From Leucobacter ruminantium (GTDB lineage Bacteria; Actinomycetota; Actinomycetes; Actinomycetales; Microbacteriaceae): a stretch of DNA of 64,000 nt. Below the pieces are notes generated by a model. That model had not been told where the DNA came from and made no database searches. It saw only the letters and a program-made list of their open reading frames with translations. A program made the position numbers and the translations under genes. The stretch spans positions 87,312 through 151,311 of the forward strand of contig NZ_JAGDYL010000007.1 of the NCBI RefSeq assembly GCF_017565705.1. Direction: 5' to 3'. This document shows, in pieces, positions 36,149 to 44,826 of the stretch; positions within the stretch are counted from its first letter, which is position 1; every line of letters begins with the position of its first letter.

Positions 36149-36151
36149 GTC

Positions 36152-36994
36152 GTGGCCCGTCGAGGCTTCCTGCGTCGATCGATCTACAAGTCGCCGGCCC
36201 AGCTGCGGCTGATGGTCGAGCCCGGCCTGGCCGGCGCGGCCGCGATCGCTGCGATGCGCGCGGCCGTGCGGCCCGGGATCACGACGCTCGAGCTCGACGC
36301 GATCGCCGAAGACGCGATCAGGTCGCGCGGGGGTGCCCCCAACTTCATGCTGGAACCGGGCTACCGCCACACGATCTGCGCGAACGTCAACGAGCATGTG
36401 GTGCACGCCATCCCGACCGAGCGCCCGCTCGCCGCGGGAGACATCGTGTCGCTCGACGTCGGCGCGGTGATCGGCGGCTGGCACAGCGATACCGCTTTCA
36501 CGGCCGTGCTGCCCGACCACGCCGATACCGATCGGACGGCGCGCCTCTCGAAGCTCAGCGACGTCACCGAGCAGGCGATGTGGCGCGGCATCGCGCGGCT
36601 CGCCGAGGCATCTCACCTGAACGAGGTGGGGGAGGCGGTCTCGTCGTACGTGCGCGCGAACAGCGACTTCGGCGTGCTGGAGGACTACATCGGCCACGGC
36701 ATCGGACGCAGCATGCACGAGGATCCGCCGGTGTTCAACGTGCCCGTCGCGCGCCGCGGACCAGAGGTGAAGCCCGGACTCGTCGTCGCGATCGAGCCGA
36801 TCGTCTCCGCGGGCGGCATCGACACCGTCGTCGAGGACGACGACTGGACCGTGCGCATCGCAGACGGTTCCATGAGCGCGCAGTGGGAGCACACGGTCGC
36901 CGTGCACGAGCGCGGCATCTGGGTGCTCACCTCCGAGGATGGCGGGGCGGAGGGCCTCGCGCCGTTCGGGATCACCCCGGTTCCGATCCCGTAA
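36152..36994 (+). CDS. map: Methionine aminopeptidase, type I
   Basis: 280 residues. It removes the first Met of new proteins. Metal ligands are visible: Asp in SLDVGAVIGGWHSD (two Asp), His in GHGIGRSMHEDPPVFN, Glu in VAIEPIVS and Glu in AQWEHTVAV. GTG start three bases after adk. Third gene of the secY-adk-map group. Confidence 0.97.
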   Translation: MARRGFLRRSIYKSPAQLRLMVEPGLAGAAAIAAMRAAVRPGITTLELDAIAEDAIRSRGGAPNFMLEPGYRHTICANVNEHVVHAIPTERPLAAGDIVSLDVGAVIGGWHSDTAFTAVLPDHADTDRTARLSKLSDVTEQAMWRGIARLAEASHLNEVGEAVSSYVRANSDFGVLEDYIGHGIGRSMHEDPPVFNVPVARRGPEVKPGLVVAIEPIVSAGGIDTVVEDDDWTVRIADGSMSAQWEHTVAVHERGIWVLTSEDGGAEGLAPFGITPVPIP

Positions 36995-37023
36995 CCGATC
37001 TCGGCCCCGCCGGATCCCTCGCC

Positions 37024-37052
37024 TTTACAAACCGCGTAACAGCGAGTACTCT
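37024..37052 (+). promoter_or_regulatory. Promoter of the infA-rpmJ-rpsM-rpsK-rpoA-rplQ group
   Basis: TTTACA (37024-37029), 17 bases, TACTCT (37047-37052). This predicts a transcript start near 37059 and a leader of about 87 bases before infA. Confidence 0.65.
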
Positions 37053-37145
37053 TGATCTTTGGTGCTTTGCGCCTGTTTTTGTGTTCTCAGAATCAGGCCG
37101 GGGCATTCGCAAGACCAGTACACCTACGCAAGCGATAGTGAGGCT

Positions 37146-37367
37146 ATGGCGAAGAAAGACGGCGTCATCGAGATCGAGGGACAGGTTGTCGAGGCTCTGC
37201 CGAACGCGATGTTCCGCGTCGAGCTGACCAACGGCCACAAGGTTCTCGCCCATATCTCGGGCAAGATGCGTCAGCACTACATCAGGATCCTCCCCGAGGA
37301 TCGCGTGATCGTCGAGCTGACTCCGTACGATCTGACCCGCGGTCGCATCGTCTACCGCTACAAGTAG
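37146..37367 (+). CDS. infA: Translation initiation factor IF-1
   Basis: 73 residues, OB fold. It blocks the A site during initiation. [20 protein letters not shown] and [16 protein letters not shown] match the family over the full length. The ATG at 37146 is preferred to an in-frame start 87 bases earlier, which would add a non-conserved N-terminus. Confidence 0.98.
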   Translation: MAKKDGVIEIEGQVVEALPNAMFRVELTNGHKVLAHISGKMRQHYIRILPEDRVIVELTPYDLTRGRIVYRYK

Positions 37368-37433
37368 GCCGCTGGAAAGTAACGGCCCGCGGCACCCCGC
37401 GGGTACGAGGACAGCGAACCACGAAGGAACATC

Positions 37434-37550
37434 ATGAAGGTCAAGCCCAGCGTCAAGCCGATCTGCGATCACTGCAAGGTCATCCGTCGTCACGGCCGCG
37501 TCATGGTGATCTGCAAGAGCAACCCGCGCCACAAGCAGCGTCAGGGTTAA
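37434..37550 (+). CDS. rpmJ: 50S ribosomal protein L36, zinc-binding form
   Basis: 38 residues: [18 protein letters not shown] followed by [20 protein letters not shown]. The ligands C11, C14, C27 and H33 are all present (CxxC, then C and H), so this is the zinc-containing C+ form. AAGGAAC lies before the ATG. Confidence 0.97.
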   Translation: MKVKPSVKPICDHCKVIRRHGRVMVICKSNPRHKQRQG

Positions 37551-37556
37551 TCGGAT

Positions 37557-37630
37557 CGTCATTCTGCGCGAGGAGTGGCTCGCGGGATCTCTCCGAGATC
37601 CTGCGATTCGCGAGCTCATGCAGGATGACG
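37557..37630. repeat. Compound inverted repeat between rpmJ and rpsM
   Basis: Outer arms CGTCATTCTGCGCGAG (37557-37572) and CTCATGCAGGATGACG (37615-37630) are partly complementary. Inner arms GGATCTC (37585-37591) and GAGATCC (37595-37601) are perfect, and CTCGCG (37579-37584) pairs with CGCGAG (37609-37614). The GTCAT...ATGAC ends resemble dispersed hairpin repeats of REP type. Confidence 0.5.
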
Positions 37631-37773
37631 GGTCTGCTCGAGCAGAACACTCACAACTCAACATCTGATTCCAGCGCATCGAAGAAACCGGCCCACGCCG
37701 GTGGACACCTCGGGTCGGAGGCCCGAACCCCCGGTGCGCACCACACCTCCACAGATCCGCAAGGAGAGCCACC

Positions 37774-38142
37774 ATGGCACGTCTCGCAGGAGTCGACATC
37801 CCGCGCGATAAGCGCGTCGAGATCGCACTCACCTACATCTACGGCGTCGGCCGCACCAGCGCGCTGAAGACCCTCGCCGACACCGGTATCGACGGCAGCA
37901 TCCGCGTCAAGGACCTCACCGACGACCAGCTCGTCGCGCTCCGCGACTACATCGAAGGCAACTTCAAGGTCGAGGGCGATCTCCGCCGCGAGGTCGCCGC
38001 CGACATCCGCCGCAAGGTCGAGATCGGCAGCTACCAGGGTCTCCGCCACCGCAAGGGCCTGCCCGTGCACGGTCAGCGCACCAAGACGAACGCTCGCACC
38101 CGCAAGGGCCCGAAGCGCACCGTCGCCGGCAAGAAGAAGTAA
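37774..38142 (+). CDS. rpsM: 30S ribosomal protein S13
   Basis: 122 residues. It sits in the head and contacts P-site tRNA and L5. [21 protein letters not shown] and [22 protein letters not shown] are diagnostic. AAGGAGAG precedes the ATG. Confidence 0.98.
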   Translation: MARLAGVDIPRDKRVEIALTYIYGVGRTSALKTLADTGIDGSIRVKDLTDDQLVALRDYIEGNFKVEGDLRREVAADIRRKVEIGSYQGLRHRKGLPVHGQRTKTNARTRKGPKRTVAGKKK

Positions 38143-38190
38143 CCGCCGGTTCACTGACCCAACACACAGAGCTTTTCAGGAGAACACCCA

Positions 38191-38589
38191 ATGGCTGCAC
38201 CCAAGACGGCGGCTCGTAAGCCGCGTCGCAAGGACAAGAAGAACGTTGTTGTGGGCCAGGCCCACATCAAGTCGACGTTCAACAACACGATCGTTTCGAT
38301 CACCGACACCACCGGCGCCGTGATCAGCTGGGCCTCGTCCGGCGGAGTCGGCTTCAAGGGCTCGCGCAAGTCGACCCCGTTCGCCGCACAGCTCGCCGCC
38401 GAGTCGGCTGCGCGCAAGGCGCAGGAGCACGGCATGAAGAAGGTCGATGTCTTCGTCAAGGGCCCCGGCTCGGGCCGCGAGACCGCGATCCGCTCGCTGC
38501 AGGCCGCCGGCCTCGAGGTCGGCTCGATCAACGACGTCACCCCGCAGACGCACAACGGCTGCCGCCCGCCGAAGCGTCGTCGCGTCTAA
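38191..38589 (+). CDS. rpsK: 30S ribosomal protein S11
   Basis: 132 residues. It lines the mRNA path at the E site. [18 protein letters not shown] and [15 protein letters not shown] are conserved. In most bacteria rpsD comes next; here rpoA follows after 115 bases that contain a hairpin. Confidence 0.98.
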   Translation: MAAPKTAARKPRRKDKKNVVVGQAHIKSTFNNTIVSITDTTGAVISWASSGGVGFKGSRKSTPFAAQLAAESAARKAQEHGMKKVDVFVKGPGSGRETAIRSLQAAGLEVGSINDVTPQTHNGCRPPKRRRV

Positions 38590-38601
38590 CGAGCACTCGT
38601 G

Positions 38602-38644
38602 TGCGACGGAGCGCTGCAGATCCCTGTCTCAGCGCCCCGTCGCA
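38602..38644 (+). terminator. Hairpin between rpsK and rpoA
   Basis: TGCGACGG (38602-38609) pairs with CCGTCGCA (38637-38644), and GCGCTG (38611-38616) with CAGCGC (38630-38635), with one mismatch between. No T-run. It may tune ribosomal protein output against RNA polymerase alpha. Confidence 0.45.
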
Positions 38645-38704
38645 TCCCACATTCCCGATACCGCATGAGTCATATAGCGGACTCCAGCGAAAGGATCACA
38701 CACC

Positions 38705-39691
38705 GTGCTCATTGCACAGCGACCCACTCTGACTGAAGAATCCATCTCCGAGTTCCGTTCGCGCTTCGCCATCGAGCCCCTCGAGCCCGGCTTCGGCTAC
38801 ACGCTCGGCAACTCGCTGCGTCGCACGCTGCTCTCCTCGATCCCGGGCGCCGCCGTCACCAGCGTGCGCTTCGAGGGCGTCGCCCACGAGTTCACCACGA
38901 TCCCCGGCGTGACCGAGGACGTCACCGAGATCATCCTCAACATCAAGGCCCTCGTGGTCTCGAGCGAGCATGACGAGCCGATCACCGCGTACCTGCGCAA
39001 GACCGGCGAGGGCGAGGTCACCGCGGCAGACATCTCCGCTCCCGCGGGTGTCGAGGTGCACAACCCCGAGCTCGTCATCGCGACGCTCAGCGACTCGGCC
39101 CAGTTCGAGCTCGAGCTGACCATCGAGCGCGGCCGCGGCTACGTCTCGGCTGCGCAGAACCGCAACGAGGACGCCGAGGTCGGCCGGATCCCCGTCGATT
39201 CGATCTACTCGCCCGTGCTCAAGGTCACCTACCGCGTCGAGGCCACTCGTGCCGGGGAGCGCACCGACTTCGACCGCCTCGTCGTCGACGTCGAGACCAA
39301 GCCCGCCATCACGCCGCGCGACGCGATCGCATCGGCCGGCTCGACCCTCGTCGAGCTGTTCGGCCTCGCCCGCGAGCTGAACACGGCCGCCGAGGGCGTC
39401 GAGATCGGCCCCGCGCCGGTCGAGGCCGCCACCGAGGGCGAGCTCTCGATCCCGATCGAGGATCTGGACCTCTCCGTGCGCAGCTACAACTGCCTGAAGC
39501 GCGAGGGCATCAACACGGTGAGCGAGCTCGTCGCGCTCTCCGAGGCGCAGCTCATGAACATCCGCAACTTCGGCCAGAAGTCCGTCTTCGAGGTGCGCGA
39601 CAAGCTCACCGAGATGGGCCTCTCGCTGAAGGACGCCGTGCCCGGTTTCGACGGCGCGCAGTTCTACAGCTACGAAGACGACAACAACTAA
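38705..39691 (+). CDS. rpoA: RNA polymerase alpha subunit
   Basis: 328 residues. The N-terminal domain dimerises and nucleates polymerase assembly ([20 protein letters not shown], about residues 28-47). The C-terminal domain, which binds UP elements and activators, runs from about 248 ([19 protein letters not shown]) to 315. The acidic end (YSYEDDNN) is usual. GTG start. Confidence 0.98.
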   Translation: MLIAQRPTLTEESISEFRSRFAIEPLEPGFGYTLGNSLRRTLLSSIPGAAVTSVRFEGVAHEFTTIPGVTEDVTEIILNIKALVVSSEHDEPITAYLRKTGEGEVTAADISAPAGVEVHNPELVIATLSDSAQFELELTIERGRGYVSAAQNRNEDAEVGRIPVDSIYSPVLKVTYRVEATRAGERTDFDRLVVDVETKPAITPRDAIASAGSTLVELFGLARELNTAAEGVEIGPAPVEAATEGELSIPIEDLDLSVRSYNCLKREGINTVSELVALSEAQLMNIRNFGQKSVFEVRDKLTEMGLSLKDAVPGFDGAQFYSYEDDNN

Positions 39692-39737
39692 CGATCCGGT
39701 TCTTCCCGACCCGATCGCACATCCACTGGAGTAAACA

Positions 39738-40244
39738 ATGCCGAAGCCCAACAAGGGCCCCCGCCTCGGAGGCGGACCCGCTCACGAGCGCCTGATGCTG
39801 AACCAGATGGCGGCGCAGCTCTTCGAGCACAAGCGCATCCAGACCACGGAGACCAAGGCCAAGCGCCTGCAGCCCGTGGCCGAGCGCCTCGTCACCTTCG
39901 CGAAGCGCGGCGACCTGCACGCTCGCCGTCGTGTCATGCGCCAGATCCTCGACAAGTCGGTCGTGCACGAGCTCTTCACCGAGATCGCGCCGCTCGTCGA
40001 GAACCGTGAGGGCGGCTACACCCGCATCATCAAGACCGGCTTCCGCAAGGGCGACAACGCGCCCCTCGCGGTGATCGAGCTCGTTCTCGAGCCCGTCAAC
40101 CCGAAGCCCAAGGCCAAGAAGGCTGCGGCTCCGGTTGAGGAGCCGAAGGCCGAGGAGGCCGAGGTCGTCGAGGAGGCCCCCGCCGAGGAGGCTGCCGAGA
40201 CCGAGGCTCCCGCCGAGGATGCTGCTGAGGAGAAGGCCGAGTAA
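39738..40244 (+). CDS. rplQ: 50S ribosomal protein L17 with acidic C-terminal tail
   Basis: 168 residues. The L17 core ([18 protein letters not shown] and [24 protein letters not shown], here [13 protein letters not shown]) fills the first 120. The last 45 residues are an Ala/Glu/Pro-rich acidic tail, common in actinobacteria. Last gene of the alpha group, followed by a perfect 16-bp hairpin. Confidence 0.97.
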   Translation: MPKPNKGPRLGGGPAHERLMLNQMAAQLFEHKRIQTTETKAKRLQPVAERLVTFAKRGDLHARRRVMRQILDKSVVHELFTEIAPLVENREGGYTRIIKTGFRKGDNAPLAVIELVLEPVNPKPKAKKAAAPVEEPKAEEAEVVEEAPAEEAAETEAPAEDAAEEKAE

Positions 40245-40262
40245 GGCCCTTCCGCTGCGCAC

Positions 40263-40299
40263 GAGCGCCCCGCGATCCCTGCCGGATCGCGGGGCGCTC
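40263..40299. terminator. Terminator after rplQ
   Basis: GAGCGCCCCGCGATCC (40263-40278) and its exact complement (40284-40299) around a five-base loop. It lies between rplQ and the convergent acyltransferase gene, so it can stop transcription from both sides. Confidence 0.85.
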
Positions 40300-40368
40300 T
40301 GCTGCGTACAGGGGGCTTCGATCCGCTCGATCGGCGGGCTCCTTCGATCTGAGGAGGGCCCAGCTCGC

Positions 40369-42381
40369 TCAGCGGCGAGGGATCCCGTAGCCGATCGCCT
40401 CATCGGGCGTCTGGAGCTCCTCAAGCGCTCGCTGCACGGCCTCGGCGTAAATCTCGCCGCCGCTCGGGTTCGGGTGGATCCCATCGCCAGCGAGCGCCCC
40501 GTCCACACCGTTCACCGACCCGGCCCAATCGGCCACCACCACACCGCGATGGGCCGCGGCGTAGTCGGCGAGCTGCTGGTTGACGCCGGGAATCCAGTCG
40601 CGCTCCCCGTAGGCGTTGACGAGCACGAGCGGGCGATCGCCCGTTACCTGGTGCAGCGCATCCAGCTCCTCCGGCTGGACGGTGCCGTTCGTGCCGAGGC
40701 CGGCCACGACCACGCGCCGCAGTGATCCCTGCTGCGAGGCTCCCTGCGCGATGCCGACGCCCGCTCCGAAGCCGCGCGACACGGCGGCGTCGACCGCGAT
40801 CCCCGGGAAGGTCTCGGTGAGCTCGGGCAGGCTCGCGAGCATCACCGAGTCGCCGATGGCGGTGATGTCGCGGCCCTCGGGCGCGATCGGGGGAGCGGGC
40901 TTCGCGGGTCCCTCGCCCTCGGTGGATCCCTTGCCTTCGCTCTTCGTGGATCCCTCGCCCTTCGATGCGGAGCCGGCGGCAGCATCCTCCCCATTCGAGC
41001 CGTCAGTCGCGGAGCCGTCTGCGTTCTCGTCAGTCTCGGCCTGACGGTCCAGAGCGGCCTGACCGCGCGCGATGGCCTCGGCCGCGGAGCTGAGCCTGGG
41101 CGCCGTGGCGATCGCGTAGGCGGTGGCGGGCAGCGTCAGGAGGATCACGAGGCCGAGCGAGATCGCGACGACACGGTGTCGGGGCGTCTGCGTTCTGATG
41201 GAGAAGGCGCGCTTGCACGACTTGACGAGCCCGATGCGGCGGATCGGGCGCTCCACGTAGCGGTATGAGAGCGCGGCGACCACGATGGTCAAGACGAGTG
41301 TGACGAGACCGACGATCCATGGCTCGACCCCTTCGCCGAACGCCGCCGCGAACACGATCAGCAGCGGCCAGTGCCAGAGGTAGATGCCGTAGGAGCGTTC
41401 GCCGACCCAGCGCAGGGGCTGCACGTCGAGCGCGCGCCCGATCCACGCGCGCGGGCGGGTGATCGCGCAGACCACCACGAGCGACGCCAGCGTGGCGAGC
41501 TGGAAGCCGCCGTGGAAGCTGATCGGGCTCGCCTCGGGCAGCGTCGCTGCGAGCCAGCCGAGCACGGCCAGTCCGGCGAGTGCGGCGACCATCCACCCGA
41601 GTTGCGCGGCAACCCCGGTCTTGCGACGCAGAGCGGCGGGAACAGCGGCGGCGGAGCCGGATGCGCGGAGGGAGTCGGGCGAGACGGGGGGCTCCGGGGG
41701 GCGGTGCAGCAGTGCGGCGGCACCCGCTCCGAGCAGCAGTCCGAAGGTGTGCGTATCGGAGCCGAAGTAGATGCGGGTGGGATCGGCCCCGAGCAGCGAC
41801 AGGACCGCCATCCAGCAGGCTGAGGCCGTGCCGAGAGCGATGAGCAGCACGGAGCGCGCCCGCCTGCCGCGCAACCGGAAGAGCAGCAGCAGGAGCAACG
41901 GGAGGAGGATGTAGAACTGCTCCTCGATGGCGAGCGACCAGGTGTTGCGGAACAGCTCGGGGTTGTCGCGGGTGAAGTAGTCGGCCCCCGCGGCGACGTA
42001 GACCCAGTTGCTGACGAAGAACGCCGCGCCCGCGATCTGCCTGCCGATGCCGACGAGCAGATCGCCCCCCACCGTCCATGCGAGGGACGTCGTGACGAGC
42101 AGCGCGAGTCCGAGCGCGGGCAGCAGCCTGCGCGCCCGCCTGCGCCAGAATCCGACGAGGTCGATCCTGCCGTGCATATCCAGTTCCCGCAGCAGCAGCG
42201 AGGTGATCAGGAAGCCGCTGATGACGAAGAACACGTCGACCCCGAGAAACCCTCCGGGCAGGAGGTCGGGGAAGAGATGGTAGACCAGCACCAGCGCGAC
42301 CGCCACCGCTCGGAGTCCGTCGAGCCCGCCGAACCTCGCGGCTGACGGATTCTGGGCGGGGAGGGGAGCGGGCATCGTCAT
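40369..42381 (-). CDS. OafA/YrhL-type membrane acyltransferase with SGNH domain
   Basis: 670 residues. The first 400 form the acyltransferase-3 domain, about ten helices plus an extra one (GLDGLRAVAVALVLVYHLFP near 20-39; FFVISGFLIT near 51-60; WSLAIEEQFYILLPLLLLL). A disordered Gly/Ser/Glu/Lys linker follows (about 450-510). Last is an extracytoplasmic SGNH esterase-like domain: GDSVMLASL near 527 (nucleophile Ser) and DGIHPNPSG near 646 (Asp-His). Such proteins O-acetylate cell-wall or surface glycans. TAGAAT at 42421-42426 may be its -10 box. It interrupts the usual rplQ-truA order. Confidence 0.92.
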   Translation of the reverse strand: MTMPAPLPAQNPSAARFGGLDGLRAVAVALVLVYHLFPDLLPGGFLGVDVFFVISGFLITSLLLRELDMHGRIDLVGFWRRRARRLLPALGLALLVTTSLAWTVGGDLLVGIGRQIAGAAFFVSNWVYVAAGADYFTRDNPELFRNTWSLAIEEQFYILLPLLLLLLFRLRGRRARSVLLIALGTASACWMAVLSLLGADPTRIYFGSDTHTFGLLLGAGAAALLHRPPEPPVSPDSLRASGSAAAVPAALRRKTGVAAQLGWMVAALAGLAVLGWLAATLPEASPISFHGGFQLATLASLVVVCAITRPRAWIGRALDVQPLRWVGERSYGIYLWHWPLLIVFAAAFGEGVEPWIVGLVTLVLTIVVAALSYRYVERPIRRIGLVKSCKRAFSIRTQTPRHRVVAISLGLVILLTLPATAYAIATAPRLSSAAEAIARGQAALDRQAETDENADGSATDGSNGEDAAAGSASKGEGSTKSEGKGSTEGEGPAKPAPPIAPEGRDITAIGDSVMLASLPELTETFPGIAVDAAVSRGFGAGVGIAQGASQQGSLRRVVVAGLGTNGTVQPEELDALHQVTGDRPLVLVNAYGERDWIPGVNQQLADYAAAHRGVVVADWAGSVNGVDGALAGDGIHPNPSGGEIYAEAVQRALEELQTPDEAIGYGIPRR

Positions 42382-42462
42382 CTTTCTCGGGCGGGTCGGT
42401 CGCCCGGTGGCAATCGTCCCATTCTAAGCGAGGAACTCCGGGCGTCTGCGGGGTGCCGGGAA

Positions 42463-42496
42463 CGCAGCGCAGGGAGCACCGGCTCCCTGCGCTGCG
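42463..42496. repeat. Perfect 15-bp hairpin between divergent genes
   Basis: CGCAGCGCAGGGAGC (42463-42477), loop ACCG, GCTCCCTGCGCTGCG (42482-42496). It is not at the 3' end of either neighbour (acyltransferase starts at 42381 on the minus strand, truA at 42650 on the plus strand). Possible cruciform, relic terminator or protein site. Confidence 0.6.
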
Positions 42497-42637
42497 CGCA
42501 CCCAATACGACGTTTTCGGCGAGATCGACGCTTCCGGGGGCACTGAAACAGTCGGTCTCGCTGAAACCGTCATTCCCGCTGGAAGAAGCGACGAGGGATC
42601 GGCGGCCGTGGGGTCCGCGGGTCGGAGGCCGGTCTGG

Positions 42638-42643
42638 CAGGAT
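42638..42643 (+). promoter_or_regulatory. -10 element of truA (leaderless)
   Basis: CAGGAT is followed by six bases and the ATG at 42650. Weak match, but the layout recurs across the window. Confidence 0.3.
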
Positions 42644-42649
42644 CGAGGA

Positions 42650-43534
42650 ATGACCACAGCGACCGCGCGCCTCCGTCTCGACATCGCCTACGACGGCACC
42701 GATTTCTCGGGCTGGGCCGTGCAGCCGGGGCTGCGCACGGTGCAGGGGGAGCTCGAGGCCGCGATCGCGGTGCTGCTGCGCCTGCCGGTCGACGCCGTGC
42801 GGCTCACGGTCGGCGGACGTACCGACGCCGGCGTGCACGCTCGCGGTCAGGTCGCCCACCTCGACGTCAGCGCCGAGGGCCTTGCGAAGTGGAACGGTCG
42901 CGGGCCCGCCCGCGACGCAGACCTGCCCGGCGCCGAGGATCTGCTGCGCGCACGGCGGCTGAACGGAGTGCTGAAGCGGGCGGCTCCCGACATCGCGGTG
43001 CACGCGGTGCGCGTGGTGCCCGCCGAGTTCGACGCCCGCTTCTCGGCGCTGCGCCGCCGATACGAATACCGATTGCGCGGCGAGGGATCGCGCCGCGACC
43101 CGCTGACGGCGCGCTTCACGGCCGAGGTGCCGCGGCGGCTCGATCTCGCGGCGATGCAGCGCGCATCGGACGAACTGCTCGGTCTGCAGGACTTCACCAC
43201 CTTCTGCAAAGCTCGGGAGGGAGCGACCGCCGTGCGCGATCTGCTGCGCTTCGACTGGCGGGAAACGGAGGACGGCGCGATCGCCGCGAGCATCGAGGCC
43301 GACGCCTTCTGCCACTCCATGGTGCGTGCCCTCGTCGGAGCCGTCGTGGCTGTCGGCTCGGGACGGCTCGCGGAGACGGAGCTGCCCGCGCTGCGCGATG
43401 CCCGCGAGCGTACGAGCCGCTTCACGGTGATGCCCGCGCACGGTCTGAGTCTCGAGGAGATCGCCTACCCGGCCGACGACGAGCTCGCGGCTCGCGCCGA
43501 GCAGACCCGCGCCCGCAGAGACGCCGTCGACTGA
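42650..43534 (+). CDS. truA: tRNA pseudouridine synthase A
   Basis: 294 residues. It converts uridines 38-40 of tRNA anticodon arms to pseudouridine. The catalytic Asp is in GGRTDAGVHARGQVAHLD (about residues 54-71). IAYDGTDFSGWAVQPGLRTVQGELE opens the fold and FCHSMVRALVGAVVAVG lies near 218. The usual neighbour rplQ is separated by the acyltransferase gene. Confidence 0.96.
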   Translation: MTTATARLRLDIAYDGTDFSGWAVQPGLRTVQGELEAAIAVLLRLPVDAVRLTVGGRTDAGVHARGQVAHLDVSAEGLAKWNGRGPARDADLPGAEDLLRARRLNGVLKRAAPDIAVHAVRVVPAEFDARFSALRRRYEYRLRGEGSRRDPLTARFTAEVPRRLDLAAMQRASDELLGLQDFTTFCKAREGATAVRDLLRFDWRETEDGAIAASIEADAFCHSMVRALVGAVVAVGSGRLAETELPALRDARERTSRFTVMPAHGLSLEEIAYPADDELAARAEQTRARRDAVD

Positions 43535-43623
43535 CGGCCTGAGCCGCGCATGGGCGTGTGCGCGGGCGATCGGGAGAACCGGTACGGTCGCCGGGCTCTG
43601 CGGAGGCCCGCAGACTGGCTGCG

Positions 43624-43629
43624 TAGAGT
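43624..43629 (+). promoter_or_regulatory. -10 element of mazG (leaderless)
   Basis: TAGAGT, seven bases, ATG at 43637. Confidence 0.4.
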
Positions 43630-43636
43630 GGAGGCC

Positions 43637-44374
43637 ATGGATCACGTGGATCACCGAGCAGTGGAAACGGCCGATGAGACAGGGATCGCGAGCGCTGATC
43701 CGCTCGAGCGCGTGCGCGCGGTCGTGCGCCGCATGGTTGAGCCCGGCGGCTGCGCGTGGCACGAGGCGCAGACCCACGCCTCCCTGACCCCGTACCTCGT
43801 CGAGGAGACGGCTGAGTTCATCGATGCAGTCGAGCGCGGGCTGCCGGCGGAGGAACTGCGGTCCGAACTCGGCGACGTGCTCTACCAGGTGCTCTTCCAC
43901 GCCGCGATCGCCGAGCGCGACGGCGAGGGCTACGACCTGGACGGCGTCGCCGGATCCCTCGCGGACAAGCTGGTGGCCAGGCACCCGCACGTGTTCGGAG
44001 ACCGGGGATACATGACGGTCGAGGAGCTGCACGCTGAGTGGGAGCGCCTCAAGGAGGACGCCGCGGGCGAGGAGCGCGGCTCGCGGGGCGCGCTCGAAGG
44101 GATCCCAGCCGGCATGCCGACCCTCGCCCGCGCCGCGAAGGTCGTCGAGCGGTTGAAACGCTCCCGACTCATCGATCCGGGTGCGGGAGAGAGCCATCCC
44201 GACGACCCGCTCGTCGGCGCCATCGGGCCCGACGAGCAGCAGATGGCGGAGAACGGCATCGGCGACGCCCTGCTCGCGCTCGTGCTGCGAGCGAATGCGG
44301 CGGGAGTGGACCCGGACCGCGCGCTGCGCCTCGCCGTCGACCGACTCGCCGCGAGGGCGATGAGCGGGACCTGA
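43637..44374 (+). CDS. mazG: MazG-family nucleoside triphosphate pyrophosphohydrolase
   Basis: 245 residues. It hydrolyses NTPs to NMP and pyrophosphate, a house-cleaning role. The metal-binding helix pair LVEETAEFIDAVE (about residues 54-66) and ELGDVLYQVLFHAAIAE (about 77-93) gives the EExxE and ExxD ligands. The second half has a weaker repeat (NGIGDALLALVLRANAAGVDPD). The ATG at 43637 is chosen because a TAGAGT box lies seven bases before it. Confidence 0.92.
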   Translation: MDHVDHRAVETADETGIASADPLERVRAVVRRMVEPGGCAWHEAQTHASLTPYLVEETAEFIDAVERGLPAEELRSELGDVLYQVLFHAAIAERDGEGYDLDGVAGSLADKLVARHPHVFGDRGYMTVEELHAEWERLKEDAAGEERGSRGALEGIPAGMPTLARAAKVVERLKRSRLIDPGAGESHPDDPLVGAIGPDEQQMAENGIGDALLALVLRANAAGVDPDRALRLAVDRLAARAMSGT

Positions 44375-44454
44375 CGGGCGAGGGATCCACCTGCTCTGCG
44401 AGGAGCCTGCTCACACCACCCCGCTCGAGTGGCGGAGGCGGTGCGTCGCATTGC

Positions 44455-44826
44455 TCAGCCTGCGGGAGGCGGCGACGCCCACACCGCGCGCAGCACGGCG
44501 GCCGCGTCGTCGAACCCCATGCCCGTCTGCTGAGCGGCGGCGGCCAGGGCTCGGGCGTGCTCGACCACGGGGCCGGACGCGCGCGAGGCGCCGGGCGCCA
44601 CACGGGTGCCTGCCGCGGTGCGTGTGACGACGAGCCCCTCCTGCTCGAGTGCGCGGTAGGCCTTCGCCGCCGTCGCCTGGGCGACGCCGAAATCGCGCGC
44701 GGTCTGGCGCACGGTGGGCAGGCGCTCGCCGTCGCCGAGCTGGCCCGAGTGGATCGCGCCCCGGAAGAGCTCGGCGATATCGTCGGCCGTTCGGGGGGCC
44801 GGGGCTTCGGGATGCACGGGAGTCAT
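44455..44826 (-). CDS. GntR-family regulator, short YtrA-like type
   Basis: 123 residues. The winged helix covers about residues 12-80: DDIAELFRGAIHSGQLGDGERLPTVRQTARDFGVAQATAAKAYRALEQEGLV is the GntR signature (read in two halves). There is only a short helical tail, as in the YtrA group, which usually controls an adjacent transporter operon. It overlaps the membrane protein gene (ATGA) and is its likely repressor through the half-sites at 46049-46078. Confidence 0.9.
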   Translation of the reverse strand: MTPVHPEAPAPRTADDIAELFRGAIHSGQLGDGERLPTVRQTARDFGVAQATAAKAYRALEQEGLVVTRTAAGTRVAPGASRASGPVVEHARALAAAAQQTGMGFDDAAAVLRAVWASPPPAG

